From positions 186,001 through 250,000 of the forward strand of contig JAIVFH010000003.1 in assembly GCA_025765595.1 (NCBI GenBank): DNA of 64,000 nucleotides, written 5' to 3'. Positions within the stretch are counted from its first letter, which is position 1. The number at the start of each line of letters is the position of its first letter. The translations under genes were made by a program, and so were the position numbers. Below are positions 11,801 through 27,000 of this stretch, piece after piece. The notes beneath the pieces are model-generated. The model was not told the origin of the DNA. It saw nothing but the letters and a program-made list of their open reading frames with translations, and searched no databases. The stretch comes from Obelidium mucronatum. Its lineage: Eukaryota > Chytridiomycota > Chytridiomycetes > Chytridiales > Chytriomycetaceae.

Positions 11801-13813
11801 GAGCAAAAAATAGCTAAACACATGGCAGCAATTTCTTCAGGAGCAAACCACGTTTGAACCACGCCAAACCCGACGGGCCAATTTCCAGACGAGCAAGTGC
11901 TTTCCAGCAGAGCCAAAAGAATGTCAATCGGACGACGTGTAATATAAACAGTAATTCCTTTGAAAACCATCAGCTTCAAAAATGGATTGTATCAAACCGA
12001 CTCACCAGCATTGGTCAAAACAATGTTTCGCTTGATGAACGATGGATCAATCATGTATTCCGATGAGCTGGAAGGACTCTTATTTTTGACAATGCTCTCG
12101 CAAATGGACCAAGTCTTTCCTTCGATTCTTTGGAACCCAAATAATTCAGATGCATTTGACCGCTATTTCCAAACCAGCAGTTTTAATACATACTTTGGTA
12201 CAAAACTTTTTTCTTACATCTGAGGAAAAGCATGTAATAGAATCAGATTCGTCATTGATAGCATTTGCAGCCAACACGATTCCGTTTCCATAATATGATT
12301 CGTGGAATCTCAGCCTTTCGCGATTCTGTGGTGGGGCATGAACGAATAACAGATGGAAGTGGCTTGGTTCCCGATTAATTACACGACTTGCGTTATAGTA
12401 CTCTTCTCTGTGACACGCAAAATGCAGTCGATACCCTGAATGAATGTTTCAGGAATCGGCTTCAAAATAACCAAGGATCCTTTTCATACCAGAGGAAGAA
12501 ATAGCCAGCAAGCTTAAATTGTGAGATTCAGACGGAGGGATTACATGAATAGAAATAATTTGAAAGTTTCGTGGATCCAAGTATGGATGTGGATACACTC
12601 CACTAATCTCGAGCCATTTTTGAGCTTGCGAGAAAATATCCGATTGTTTGAAGACGCGTTTAAAATCCTTTCCGTCCAATCCCAAGTAAAATAGCTGCAA
12701 TTGCCCCGAAACATTAGTCTGAAACAATTGACAATATATATTTTGCCGAACCTCAATATTTGACCTCTCTGTCAAAGCATACAAAACATTGCGAGATTGG
12801 TCCAAAACTATTTTCCGAATCGGATCTAATTAGAAATGAAGATAAAAACATGAGCAGTTTAGTTTACAAAACACTTGCGCCAAGCACCAAACCTTCTTCT
12901 GAGAAATTGAAAAATGTGGGCACAAACATCGAATAAGTAGTCGTTGTAAGATCAATCTTTCTACACTTTCTCGTGAACCATCCATCTTCGGCCTACGTGA
13001 ACAACGGGGGTAATAAGTTCCGTACGTCCAAATTTCCACACTCCCACCTGATATTGAAGCTCATACAAACGACCATTACTTCCGCACATGAAAATTCGGC
13101 CATTGTTTGAGCCAATAATCGAAGTCATTGAAACATTGTCGGATGCAATCGTTATATCAGTTCGGTATAAATTAAGAGCATTAGCCCCCTTAGACTCGTT
13201 ATAGGCGACGGCAACGAGAATAATTTCAATAGGAGTTGCGACAACGAGTAAAAAGTTGATTTCATCCAGAAACACGCCTGGACAAAGGCAACGGTTAACT
13301 TAACCAAACACGACAGCATCAAGCAAAACTCACCAGGAAGCGGCTTCACCAATCCAACACTAACAATGACCTGATCTTGGTCATCAAATACTTCAAACTC
13401 CTCGCTAAGAAGGTGGATGACATGTTAGCAAAATCAGCAAGGAAAGAGTGTAGTCTGAGAGTAGTCTTACGGCGAGTCATAGTTCCACAAAAATAGTTGA
13501 TGATCAATTGTTATCCACGCTCGATGAATTTCGGGAAATAGACCCAGGAAACATCGACATTGCAGGACTATGGGGTGTTGTTAAAACCGGCGAGGTACAA
13601 GTTGGTCCCTACAATCGTATTGCTCGTACAAAACATCAGGCAGAGGGATAATTCGCTCTCTTTCAAGTACTTCCAGTTGTGGCTCTACTGAATGCAGGTA
13701 TGGTCCGCGTTCTGCAATATTTGTTTGTTAAGCGTTTGATGGCAAATAACCTCCGCAGTCTTACTTCGCAAAAGGTCAAGAAGGTCTGGCTTCCTAATAT
13801 ATTGGCAATACAT
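8877..13813 (-). CDS. NUP155: Nucleoporin Nup155/Nup170/Nup157 family
   Basis: Inner-ring scaffold nucleoporin, cut by many short introns. The N-terminal beta-propeller region is clear: RKPDLLDLLR, then ERIIPLPDVLYEQYD, then CRCFLGLFPEIHRAWITIDH with QLFLWNYDSP, then VIVSVGLVKPLPG and INFLLVVATPIEIILVAVAY. Further on are IIGSNNGRIFMCGSNGRLYE and IRKIVLDQSRNVLYALTERS. The helical C-terminal half includes LFHYFIFDWFMTAGMNDRLLE, EPIALERIDLLWKFYVRSES and RLGYLIAQWCEAAQETLAER. The last exon ends LKGLQDRVRRSFL. These match the order of human Nup155 blocks. The start is placed at the ATG of MYCQYIRKPDLLDLL (13813); an upstream non-adjacent first exon is possible, since the frame stays open for a few residues more. 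It lies 142 bp downstream of the deubiquitinase stop on the same strand. Confidence 0.88.
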
Positions 13814-13955
13814 CAGCACAGTATCGATGCTTACTCGGTTCCTGTTTGCCTCACCGGTCGCTTACAAACTTGGCGTCAAGGACTTTGGACATCGAATTTT
13901 CAAGAAAAAGAAAAGCGCGAATAATAAATACCAAGCAACAAAGAACGTAACTGTA

Positions 13956-16422
13956 TTAGTTTCTATTACCCCCACGCCCTCCTCTCCCGCCACCGCCTCT
14001 CCCCCCTCGATTTCCAAAACCTCCCCTACCACTTCCTCCTCTTCCGCTAAATCCTCCTCTGCCACCATCACCACCACCACGACCACCACCACCTCTGCCG
14101 CGACTGAAGCCACCACCTCGCGATCCACCACGGTTTCCAAACCCACCTCGACCCATAGCACCTTTTTGACTATCATCACTTCGCCTAAAGCTTCCACCTT
14201 CTTTTGAGGACTTGTGATGGAAATTCCCGTGATCAGAGAACTTGCTCTTTTTGAAGGCGTGCGTGAAATCGGTTGTTGTATCCGCCTTAATCTTTCTCTT
14301 TTTCTTTTTCCCAGAGTCATATTCCATATCATGCAGAGATGGTCTCTTTTCCTTGCGTTCTTGGTCCAATTGTTGCATCAACGCATCCCGTTTTTCAAGT
14401 AGTCCCGAAGTTTCATCTATATCCCAAGAGGTGATAGCTAAAAGGACAAAAAAAAAAGGGAATAGAACCAAAGTGCTCAGTCATCAAAAACAGGAAAATC
14501 AAACAAGGAAAGAACTCAACTGCCTCCGACTTCATTCACATTGAATTCCGTCTTTTTTATCAGGGCCGGTTTTTCGGGACGAGCAGCTCGATCCGCACCA
14601 AATTTCTTTGGTTCATCCACAACAATATCAACAGCCGTTGCAGTCTTTTGAGTAGATTCCAAGATTTTACTGCTCTTTTCTTCAATTTCCTCGTCCCCGT
14701 TATGCGAGTCCTTGGGCTGCACCTTCCATTTGTCCGTCGAATGAATTAATGCAGCGTTTCGAACAACTTCTTGGTTGTAGGGAATGATCTTCTTCCTTTC
14801 AGGAGATGAGCTTTGATTCACAGCCCCGCTATCAGGAGATGCGTTCACGGGAGTAGCGGTTGATGCCTTGCCAGTGTGCACATTGGCTTTCACAGCTTCG
14901 CTTGGAGACTGGATGCAGACTGTCAATCAAATTTACTGTCCAAGAAAGTAGGACTCAAAAAAGAAAATAAATAAAAGGATATATACCGGTGGAACAGATG
15001 AATAGAATAGAATGTACGCCTGTTGATCAAGAACTTGCTTCAAACTAACTTGTCGCACCTAAAGACAAAAAAACCTAGCAGGTTATAAAAGAAAGATCCA
15101 AAATAATAACATAACATAATATCCTACATCAGAATCGTTCTTGGAATACCAAATTCCATTTGGAGCCTTTACATACGAGTAATAGTGACCAGAGTTGCAG
15201 GAGCTTCCAGCGTGAACAAGAACTCCATACAGCTCATACAAAACTTTTCCCTTTGTTCTAAACATGAAGGGGCCTAAATCCAACTTCTCTGGATACACAA
15301 CCATTTTGCCAATCTTGCCTCCCCCAAAACCGCTGAATTCAAATCTCTTCAATTGAAGAACAAGAATCTTGGGAGCCTCCAAGATAGTCATTTGCTTTGT
15401 GGCATCGACAAGGGTTTTGCATCTAACAACCGCAAGCTAATTAATGTCCCGCCCCCAGTAACTCGTCAAACATACTTTGAGCAGCGATATCTGTTGTCAC
15501 CATTAAGGGTTTCGGTCTTTGTGAATCGCGCCAACGCTTTCTCCACACTACCAGCCTGCTTCACCTCCAAGCTGATGTCCAAGCATGGTTCCACTGTACA
15601 TGATGGCTCTTTGCAAACAGAACACAATATCCTCGATTGAAGATATCCCCCAAAAATTTGATGAATAACGGTAGTTTCTTTCTGTCTGTGCTCCAATCTG
15701 ATCCAGTTGTCAGAAAAAAAGAACAAAACGAAACAAAAAAAACTCACTTTTCGAGCCCAACCAAACAGTTATTTTGCAGCGAATCGATAAAGTACCTCAA
15801 GAATTCATGCGAATCTTCTTGCCGGCCAACTCGAAAGTGCTTTGCGATACCTTTTTTGTTTTTTCCATCAATCAGTGAAGCCTGAACCAAAAAAACCAAA
15901 ACCCCATTACGCACTCTTTAAGCGTCCAACAATAGACTTTGGAATAATAGAACTTTTGCTTCGCTCGCCAGAAAGAGACCTCATCACATGCTTCTCAAGT
16001 TCGCAGAATGTACAAAACGTTGTTTGTCGACCTGTTTTGCAGCACAATCAGAACTCGTCAACCAGACGCAAAACATAGAATCCATTACATTTCTGACTGT
16101 GTGATCGCGAGAGCAGATACAGCGCAAGAGGAGGTGTATACGTTAAGCATTGCAGGGTGCTGTTCAAGAAGCAGGTGTTTCCCAAGTTCGTTAAACCAGG
16201 ACCCGCAGTAATCGGCTTCGGCCAGGTCAGCAGCAAATGCTCCTCCTTGAATATATCAAACTTGCGAAGACTGGTGTTGCTATCGGACGTCGCCGCAGAT
16301 TTCTTTGGCCCAACACCTCCATCCGCCGCCACAGCAACACCTTCCTTGTTGACCTTCGTCCAAGATCCGATCAACGCAGTTTCCTTGAACTTGATGCGAC
16401 GACTCAAGAGTCGTTTCTCCAT
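13956..16422 (-). CDS. Ubiquitin carboxyl-terminal hydrolase, USP36/USP42-like, RGG tail
   Basis: Cysteine protease that removes ubiquitin. Spliced from about eight exons. The Cys box is GLTNLGNTCFLNSTLQCLTY; the QQD-type region is HFRVGRQEDSHEFLRYF; a zinc-binding pair is CSVCKEPSC; the His box is SSCNSGHYYSYVKAPNG, followed by WYSKNDSDV and YILFYSS. The opening of the catalytic domain (AGPGLTNLGNTC after a short N-terminus) is most like USP36/USP42/USP17. Beyond it are a disordered Ser/Lys-rich stretch with KKKKRKIKAD, a possible nuclear signal, and about 80 residues of RGG/GRG repeats (GRGGFGNRGGSRGGGFSRG). RGG tails bind RNA, which would fit a nucleolar enzyme like USP36; that is inference. 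Confidence 0.87.
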
Positions 16423-16519
16423 TTTTTTGGTATTGAAAAAAAAAAAAAGAATTAACGAAAAAAAAGGTATTCGTCTTCACATTTTATTTGGAAAAACAAG
16501 GCGACCAAGACTTTTTGAC

Positions 16520-17394
16520 TTAGATGGTCTCCTTCAACAAACGGTCGAGCTTGGCAACCTTGGATGAAACGGACAAGTCAATAGTCTTGTCACCGACTTC
16601 GATAACGAGTCCCCCAATGATGTTCGCATCAACCTGAACACAAGAAACAGATGTTGGAATCAAAAACACACCAGCCAATAAAAACAAACCTTGTTGGTCA
16701 AGATAAGCTTTTGGTTCTTTTCAATCAAGTTGGACTTTTGAAGAATGTCCTTGAGCTGACGAACCACTCTGGCATCGAGGTCCTAATCATTGATGAATTC
16801 AGTCCCAACATCCCTGCCATATTCAAGATAATCACCTTGGTAGAGGTAACAGTGACAACCACTTCACCACGGTGGGCCGCCATCAATTGCTGGAAGGAGG
16901 AGATAACCTTCTTGGTTTGGTCAAGACGTCCATTTTCAGCAAGGACTTGGAAAAAGTTGGCAGTGAGATCAGAGTATCTTCCAGCAGACAAGATTGAGCT
17001 GACGCCCTCCTTCTTAGCAGCACGGTCAATAATTGGAGTTTCGAGGAAAGATTGGAGACGGGAGTCCTTGTCGATAACAGCTCCAATCTTAGTCAACTCA
17101 GCCTCAACAGTGTCAAGAACGTTCTTCTTGGACGCGGCAGAGTACAAAGCCGTAGCGTATCTACCGTCGATTCCGTGAAGAATAGCTGGAACCTAAGCGA
17201 GGCAACAACAGCCAGGTTTAGTCCTTTCACTTTTTTTTTTGCTGCATCATTCATATTCGATCACCTTGGTAGCATTGGCAGTAGCCATAGACCGAACAAA
17301 GACCTGTCAGTCACAATAAATCGGATCTCGTTTAGTGCGCAATCCGGTGGTGGTAGTTGAACAATAGCGATGGTTTTACCTTGGAGGCGAACAT
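16520..17394 (-). CDS. ATP5: Mitochondrial ATP synthase subunit 5 / OSCP (delta)
   Basis: Peripheral-stalk subunit that ties F1 to the stator. Exon 1 is only 15 nt (MFASK, 17394-17380), then VFVRSMATANATK, then VPAILHGIDGRYATALYSAASKKN; the small first exons code the mitochondrial presequence. The body shows LDTVEAELTKIGAVIDKDSRLQ, FFQVLAENGRLDQTKKVIS, VVVTVTSTK and the ending VDANIIGGLVIEVGDKTIDLS, all typical of OSCP. The protein stops at LDRLLKETI. Its start lies 54 bp downstream of the stop of the MYST acetyltransferase on the same strand. Confidence 0.92.
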
Positions 17395-17448
17395 TTTGGA
17401 TAGCAAAAAAAGCGAAGATTGGTTTTTTATTGTTGAGCCAACAACCCT

Positions 17449-19098
<1,650 letters not shown>

Positions 19099-19750
19099 TT
19101 TGGGGCAGTTAAACGAAACATGTGATAAACGATTCAAGAATCTTCAGGAAAACTAAACATATGCAAGGGCTTTCTTATAGACGCAGTGTGCGAGTTTTAC
19201 CTGGCCGTTAGAACGTGCAGAGAATAACACACTGTGTTGTGCAATCAATCAACCACAAATAGATATAAATCAATCAGAAAAGGAAGTATATCCGATCATT
19301 TGATCAAGCAAGGCCTCTGTTTTATGCGTAAATTACCCAACACTTTTTTGTGGTTCTCAAAGACAGAAAGCAGAAATCAACTTTTTTCCATCTTCCTCTT
19401 TCACTCGAAATCGTGAGTGCCATGCTGCCCTCAACCCAACCCATCCCCACCACTGCCTGCCATCACACCACACCACAACACCGGCAACTGCTTGAACTCG
19501 CAGTATCAGAACGAATGGATTCGGCTGCTCGTCGGATGGCAACAAGGAACGGCCACACTTCGGTAGATGGCATCCGCTCAGCAACTTAAACAACTGTCGA
19601 CTATTCAGCGGAACAGTGCCGATTACTACGGATCTGCGTCTATGGACTCTGGAGATCAAACTGTTGTCCTGCTCGCTTCTGCACTCAGCATCGAATCCTT
19701 GAATCGATGTCACTAACCGCAGTGCCTTTCTCCTTTCGCAACAGATTACA
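19099..19750. other. Divergent intergenic region and eS19 leader
   Basis: The left part holds the promoter side of the MYST gene. The right part holds the eS19 promoter, a pyrimidine-rich probable start site (about 19380-19405) and a probable leader intron. Open frames here run antisense to each other and look spurious. No RNA gene seen. Confidence 0.5.
19413..19744 (+). promoter_or_regulatory. 5'-leader intron of eS19 (predicted)
   Basis: A GTGAGT donor at 19413 follows a pyrimidine tract. A branch-like ctaac and the acceptor cgcaacag end at 19744, six bases before the eS19 ATG. At 332 nt it is several times longer than the coding introns. It carries CCCATCCCCACCAC (19440-19453), also present in the equivalent eL21 intron. 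Confidence 0.6.
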
Positions 19751-20248
19751 ATGGCCGGAGTTACCGTTAAGGATGTTAGCCCACACGCCTTCGTCAAGGC
19801 TTACGCTGCTTACTTGAAGCGTACCGGAAAGCTCGAAGTTCCAAAGTGGGTGGACCTTGTCAAGACTGCCACTCACAAGGAATTGGCTCCATATGACCCA
19901 GACTGGTTCTACATCCGTGCTGGTGAGATAACACACCGACTTGTTAGTGTAGTGGCTCTTTGACTGATTTCAACTTTTTTAGCCTCCGTTGCCCGTCACA
20001 TCTACCTCCGTCGTGGAGTCGGTGTTGGTGCTTTGAGAAAGAACTACGGAGCTGCCAAGAACCGTGGAAACCGCCCATCCCACCACTCTGACGCCTCTGG
20101 ATCCGTTCTCCGTAAGGTGCTCCAAGCCCTTGAGAAGATCAAGGTTCTTGAAAAGGATGAGATCAAGGGACGTGCTATCTCCCAAGATGGTCAAAAGGAT
20201 TTGGACCGTATCGCCGCCCAAATTGTGCGTGCCGCTGAGAAGGCTTAA
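19751..20248 (+). CDS. RPS19: 40S ribosomal protein eS19
   Basis: Small-subunit ribosomal protein. Exons 19751-19922 and 19983-20248 join to give [81 protein letters not shown] and the ending [15 protein letters not shown]. This is a full-length eS19 of about 145 aa. Codon use is shifted to C-ending codons (AAG, GTC, ATC), as expected of a highly expressed gene. An acceptor just upstream of the ATG indicates a leader intron. AATAAA follows 83 bp after the stop. Confidence 0.97.
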
Positions 20249-20331
20249 ATTTCAAGAATTCAAACTTTCTTGACTTTTTTTTGCTACATGAGCGTGTTGG
20301 TGTGTTTTCATCAGAGAAGATGAAGTGGAGT

Positions 20332-20337
20332 AATAAA
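20332..20337 (+). terminator. Poly(A) signal AATAAA, eS19
   Basis: AATAAA in taataaaactg, about 85 bp after the stop codon. Confidence 0.5.
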
Positions 20338-20589
20338 ACTGCTTGGATCTGATATCTTTGTGTCTTTCCAACCATTACCCATCGGATAATGGAGTATCCG
20401 TCCAATCTTTGCAATCCGCCATGACTTAACCCGCCCAGAACGTGCATAACATTCATTACACTCTAGTAACTCTACTATTCTCACGCAGAATCGTTTTTTG
20501 TTTTGATTCATTCGTCGTGTCGTACGTGGTTTGGTCAGTCAAGGCAGTGCTGTGTTGTTGGGAAAGCAGATTTTTTCTCAGTCTCAATC

Positions 20590-20897
20590 GTGCGTATCCA
20601 GTTGTCCCCCCATCCCCACCACCACCAGCCATGCAAGAGCGCCATCAGAACCATCAGAGACTGCGGATTGCGATTTGCTTATTGTTGGATGTCGTGGATG
20701 AAGCGCATCGGTCGAATCGGCGAAGTTGTTTGGTCGACATGGCCGGGGGGAAGATGTCTGTCGAATGGACGGCTGGCGATGGGAAGCTTGCGTGCTACGT
20801 ATACGGATTCGACTGAATCTAAGGGATCGCTTTGCCTTACTCTCCATGCTTGGTGTCGTAGTGTCGATAACTAACCGTTGTTTCTTCAATCCATCAG
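20590..20897 (+). promoter_or_regulatory. 5'-leader intron of eL21 (predicted)
   Basis: A GTGCGT donor at 20590 follows GAAAGCAGA (20562-20570) and a pyrimidine tract. A branch-like aactaac precedes the acceptor ccatcag ending at 20897, 13 bases before the ATG. Shares CCCATCCCCACCAC (20609-20622) with the eS19 leader intron. Confidence 0.6.
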
Positions 20898-20910
20898 ACT
20901 CTAATCAAAA

Positions 20911-21626
20911 ATGCCACACTCCTTTGGTACGTTTTCGATGCCCATCGAATTATTCTGCTCGTATATCAACCGCATGATACTGTTGCAAAGGAAGGGGAGG
21001 ACTTGGACTTGGATATGGATGAAGTTGGAAGGAAATCAGCAAGGAATTCTTCACATGGAGCGATGAAGTGAATCATACAATGCGAATGGAGCTTCCTCGG
21101 AATACCGGACACGGCAGTATAAGAATAAGTCTGACTAAAGCTGTCCCTCACAACAACAGGTCTCCGTGCCCGTACTCGTCACTTGTTCTCCCGTGACTTC
21201 AGAACCCAGGGTCCAATCAAGTTGTCCACCTACCTTGTCAACTACAAGATCGGAGACATTGTTGACATCAAGGCCAACGGTGCTGTCCAGAAGGGTATGC
21301 CACACAAGTTCTACCACGGTAAGACCGGTATCGTCTACAACGTTACCAAGTCCTCTGTCGGTGTCATTGTCAACAAGGTTGTCGGTGGTCGTTACATTGA
21401 GAAGAGAATCAACGTTCGCGTTGAGCACATTAAGCACTCCAAGTGCCGTGTCGACTTCTTGCGTCGTGTGAAGGCCAACGCCAAGGCTTTGACTGAGGCT
21501 AAGGCTAAGGGAGTTACTGTCAACTTGAGACGTCAACCAGCTCAGCCACGCCCAGCTCACTACGTTTCCTCAAAGAACAACACCCCAATCACTGTTGCCC
21601 CAGTTCCATACGAAGCCCTTGTCTAA
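20911..21626 (+). CDS. RPL21: 60S ribosomal protein eL21
   Basis: Large-subunit ribosomal protein. The first coding exon is 16 nt (MPHSF plus one base, 20911-20926). The 233-nt intron 20927-21159 is followed by exon 21160-21626. The product reads LRARTRHLFSRDFRTQGPIK, LSTYLVNYKIGDIVDIKANG, MPHKFYHGKTGIVYNVTKSS, then RYIEKRINVRVEHIKHSKCR, and ends PVPYEALV, the full eL21 length (about 160 aa). It follows eS19 in the same direction and has the same C-ending codon preference. The leader also appears to be spliced. Confidence 0.96.
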
Positions 21627-21708
21627 AATTTTGGTTTGGTACTATTTTGCGCGGTGTTGATTTTTTTGAAGTGGCGTTTTTGAGATGTTTTCCTAGCTCG
21701 AGCAGCTG

Positions 21709-21714
21709 AATAAA
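21709..21714 (+). terminator. Poly(A) signal AATAAA, eL21
   Basis: AATAAA in ctgaataaagacc, about 83 bp after the eL21 stop. Confidence 0.5.
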
Positions 21715-21835
21715 GACCCCCCTTTGTTGATGTTTTTGTTATAGGTATTCAGAGTGCAAATTGTAACCAACCCCTCAAAAATCTCCCAAAAATCTAACCT
21801 TTCCAATAACTTTTGTATTCATTGTCATCCTCCTT

Positions 21836-21980
21836 TTCTGCAATGCCGGTAGTATCGGGATGTGAGTATTCACAAAAGGCGAGACACTGGCCAAATAAGG
21901 CTTGGGTTCTTTTGGTTTGTATTGTCCTAGTGTCAACTTAACCAGGTTTCAAATCACTATGCTTTCAACAATTGATATAT
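21836..21980 (-). pseudogene. Decayed partial copy of the U2AF large-subunit RRM2 exons
   Basis: In the spacer between eL21 and U2AF, 21841-21899 matches 22571-22629 of the intact gene at 50 of 59 positions without gaps. Read on the minus strand it codes FGQCLAFCEYSHPDTTGIA, against FGQGFAFCEYSNPDITDIA in the intact RRM2. A second weaker block (about 21937-21975) matches the preceding RRM2 exon, including ttaaccaggtt and atgctttcaacaatt. The two blocks keep exon order and are separated by an intron-sized gap, so this is a DNA-level duplication rather than a retrocopy. No start, and no continuous frame across the blocks. Confidence 0.75.
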
Positions 21981-22044
21981 ATTAATATTTTGGAAAAAAT
22001 CGAGTTATATTTATTTACTCAAAAAACACAAAGCATTCCATAAT

Positions 22045-23911
<1,867 letters not shown>

Positions 23912-24038
23912 CTCTGTCTTTTTTTTGGGATGTGTTTTTTTTTCCTTTCTGTTGACCCAAGCACCCACCCAACGAAAGAGCAAAAAAAAAAAAAAAAATA
24001 GTAAAACATAGTCCCCCCCTTTTCTTATTAATTAAACA

Positions 24039-27000
24039 CTAAACGGGATTATTGTCCAGTTGTGCATAGCTTCGTCCACTTGTGAATGCACGGAACCGCT
24101 GCAAGAGCCCACCCACACTAAATAGACCCCCTTTTCCATCAGACGCCTTGTTAACTTCATCGTCAAAGTTGAGGGACTCCAAAAGACGCGCTGCTCCATT
24201 GCTGGTTCCATTTGCAACCCCATCTTCTTCCTCGTCATCATCGTCAAGGCCACCAACTTTGGGTCTTCGGTACATTCGAAGCAGAAGAGATGAGACAACA
24301 ACGCTGACTGAAGAAAGAGACATGGCCATTCCAGCAACCATTGGGTGCAGGAACATTCCCCATGGTAACCCAAAACCCATCGCCAAGGGAACCATCAAGA
24401 GGTTACTATGAGTTTTTTTTAAGCAAACGATGTTATGAGATAAATAAACAACACTCACTATCCAGTGGCCCAAACAAAGTTGAGACGAATTCTTTGATAA
24501 ATTGTACGGCACAAATCAAGCGCCGTTACAATTTGCATCATGTCATCCTTCATCAACACTATACTTGCTGCTTCAATTGCAACATCAGTTCCACCAAAAA
24601 CAGCAATTCCAACATCGGCCTGAGCAATGGACGCAGAGTCATTCACTCCATCTCCAACCATGGCCACAACATCTCCCTCCAACTGCATATTCTCAACCAA
24701 TGTCTTCTTTCCCGCAGGAGAAACCCCGGCATGAACCTCTGAAATACCACATTGCTCTGCAATTGCTTGAGCAGTCAGTTCTTGGTCTCCAGTAATCATA
24801 CACACTTCCAGTCCAAGTTTCCTTAGAGCAGCTACCGCCGCCTTAGATTCCGGCTTCAAAACATCCGAAAGTGCAAATGTTCCACAGAATTGCTTCTCAA
24901 TTGCAACCAGAACCACTGTCAGCCCTAATGTCTCCTGCGCCTTGACTGCCACAATTTCTGACTTGGGTACACTACATCCTTCACCCAACAAGAAACTAGC
25001 ATTTCCAATACACAAGCGATACTGAACAGACATTGTGTTTGACACGATCGCACGAACTCCGTTTCCTGGTACGCTTTCAAACTCATGCAACGCGATACCA
25101 AAGGAACTTGACTTGACGGTAGCCTTGCAGTATTTAAACAAAGACTTCCCAATGGCATGCTCAGAAGCTTCCTCCACTGCCCCAACCATACTCAAAAACT
25201 GAGATGTCCCTAGATCGTCCACCATTGCGATTCCTGTATCTTTGATTTGCTTATGGTTCACAACACCCATCTTCCCCTGCGTGAGCGTCCCCGTCTTGTC
25301 AAACACGACTTTTGTGACTCTGTTGGCAACGCTCAGCGGTCCGCCTCCTTTAATCAGAATCCCCAATTGTGCGCCAACACCAGTCCCCACCATCACAGCG
25401 GTTGGAGTCGCAAGTCCCAACGCACACGGACATGCAACAACAATAACACATATTCCCAGTTTCACAGAAAGGTAAAACTTATCCCCAGTGTATCCGGGCG
25501 GCAAAAAGTCGCTACACATGAACACCATGAACCAAAACACAAACGTCAACAATCCAAGAAAAATAATGGACGGAACAAACACGGAGGCTACTTGATCTGC
25601 CAAATCTTGAATGGGTGCTTTGCTGGTTTGCGCATCGCTGACGAGTTTGAGGATTTGGCTGAGAGTTGTGTCGGTTCCAACGCGAGTCGCACGCATGTGG
25701 ATCATTCCGGTTCCGTTGATTGTACCTGCAATCACATTGTCGTTTGGTTTTTTGGAGACTGGTTTGGCTTCTCCAGTGACAAGGGATTCGTCCACGCTGT
25801 GGTTTTTTTTTTTGATTGGAAGGAGGGATGTTTCAAAAAAAAAAAAGACTCTGAAAAAAAAGGGGGAGATCTTGTTTACCTTGTACTTCCAAATACAACA
25901 GTTCCATCAGCAGCAATTCGTTCTCCTGGTACAATTTTTATCAAATCACCTGGCTGTATTAGCTCCGTGGCTATCTTGCGTTCAGAAGTAGCGCCCGTTG
26001 CTTTATCCACAACCAACAACACGGCATGGGAAGGAGCAAGAGACATGAGCTTGGAAAGAGCATTGGAAGTTTTGCCTTTGGCCAAGTTTTCGAGGTACCG
26101 CCCCAAAGTGACAAACGTGATCAAGGAGGAACTGGTTTCAAAGAAAACTTCTGGAACTTCCCGAGAAGCCAAAAAGAAGCTTCGAAGCATGGTATAGGAG
26201 GAAAAAAAGAAGGCTATAGATGTGCCCAGGGCAATCAGAACATCCATAGTGTAGCTCTTGTGCTTAATTGCTTTAAAAGCGGCAGTATAGAAGCGGCCAC
26301 CGACTCCAAATTGAACTGGAATGGTCAAAATAAATTGAGCAACGATTCCTAGGTACAAGCCTGGGAATATGGGGACATTCACCCAGGCTTTTGGAAGAAA
26401 CATGGACACAATGGAAACTGGAAGCGCAAACATGAATGCTTTCCAAAAGGAGTTTCTCCAATGCTGGATCTCTCTGGTCCGATTCAAGGATTCCAGCTGA
26501 GAGTTTGTGCCACCGTCTTGGACATGAGCATCGAAACCCAAGTCTTCAATCTTGTCAACAATATCGCGGACGCCGATTACATTCTTATCGAACGTAAAAG
26601 CCCCCGTGTTTCCCAAGAGGTTGATTGAAACAGATATCATGCCCTCCATTTTACTGACTTCCTGGGTAATTGTTCCAGAACACGACGCACAAGTCATTCC
26701 ATATATTTGAAGAGTAGTTGATCCTTTCACTTCTTGCTTTAAAAGAACCGCCCCAAAGCCCATGTCTTCAATGAGGTCAGGCAAGGCAGATTTTTGGATG
26801 ATTGAGGGAGTAAAGATGATTTCGGCACGTTGGGCCAGCAACGAGACTTTGATTGATTCGATTCCATCGACTTTGATGACGTTTGATTCGATTGTGTTGA
26901 CGCAGGCGGCGCAGGTCATTCCTTCAATCTCCAGCAGAGCTGTTTCCGTCTGTGCCGCCTCCTGGAGGGGTGGAATCACCACCGCGACTGCGTCTGGACT

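Larger units (their letters stand above)
20249..20910. other. Spacer between eS19 and eL21, with eL21 leader
   Basis: It contains the eS19 3' end, the eL21 promoter and the probable eL21 leader intron. Long antisense frames around 20584-20889 show no family features. I see no RNA gene, though ribosomal-protein introns can hide snoRNAs. Confidence 0.5.

Noticed and set aside
19357..19797. Antisense frame of 146 codons over the eS19 leader
   Set aside because: Overlaps the leader intron and eS19 start, no recognisable features.
21050..21135. Possible C/D snoRNA in the eL21 coding intron (gcgatga ... ctga, about 70 nt apart)
   Set aside because: The C box deviates by one base, no terminal stem is seen and guide complementarity cannot be tested by eye.
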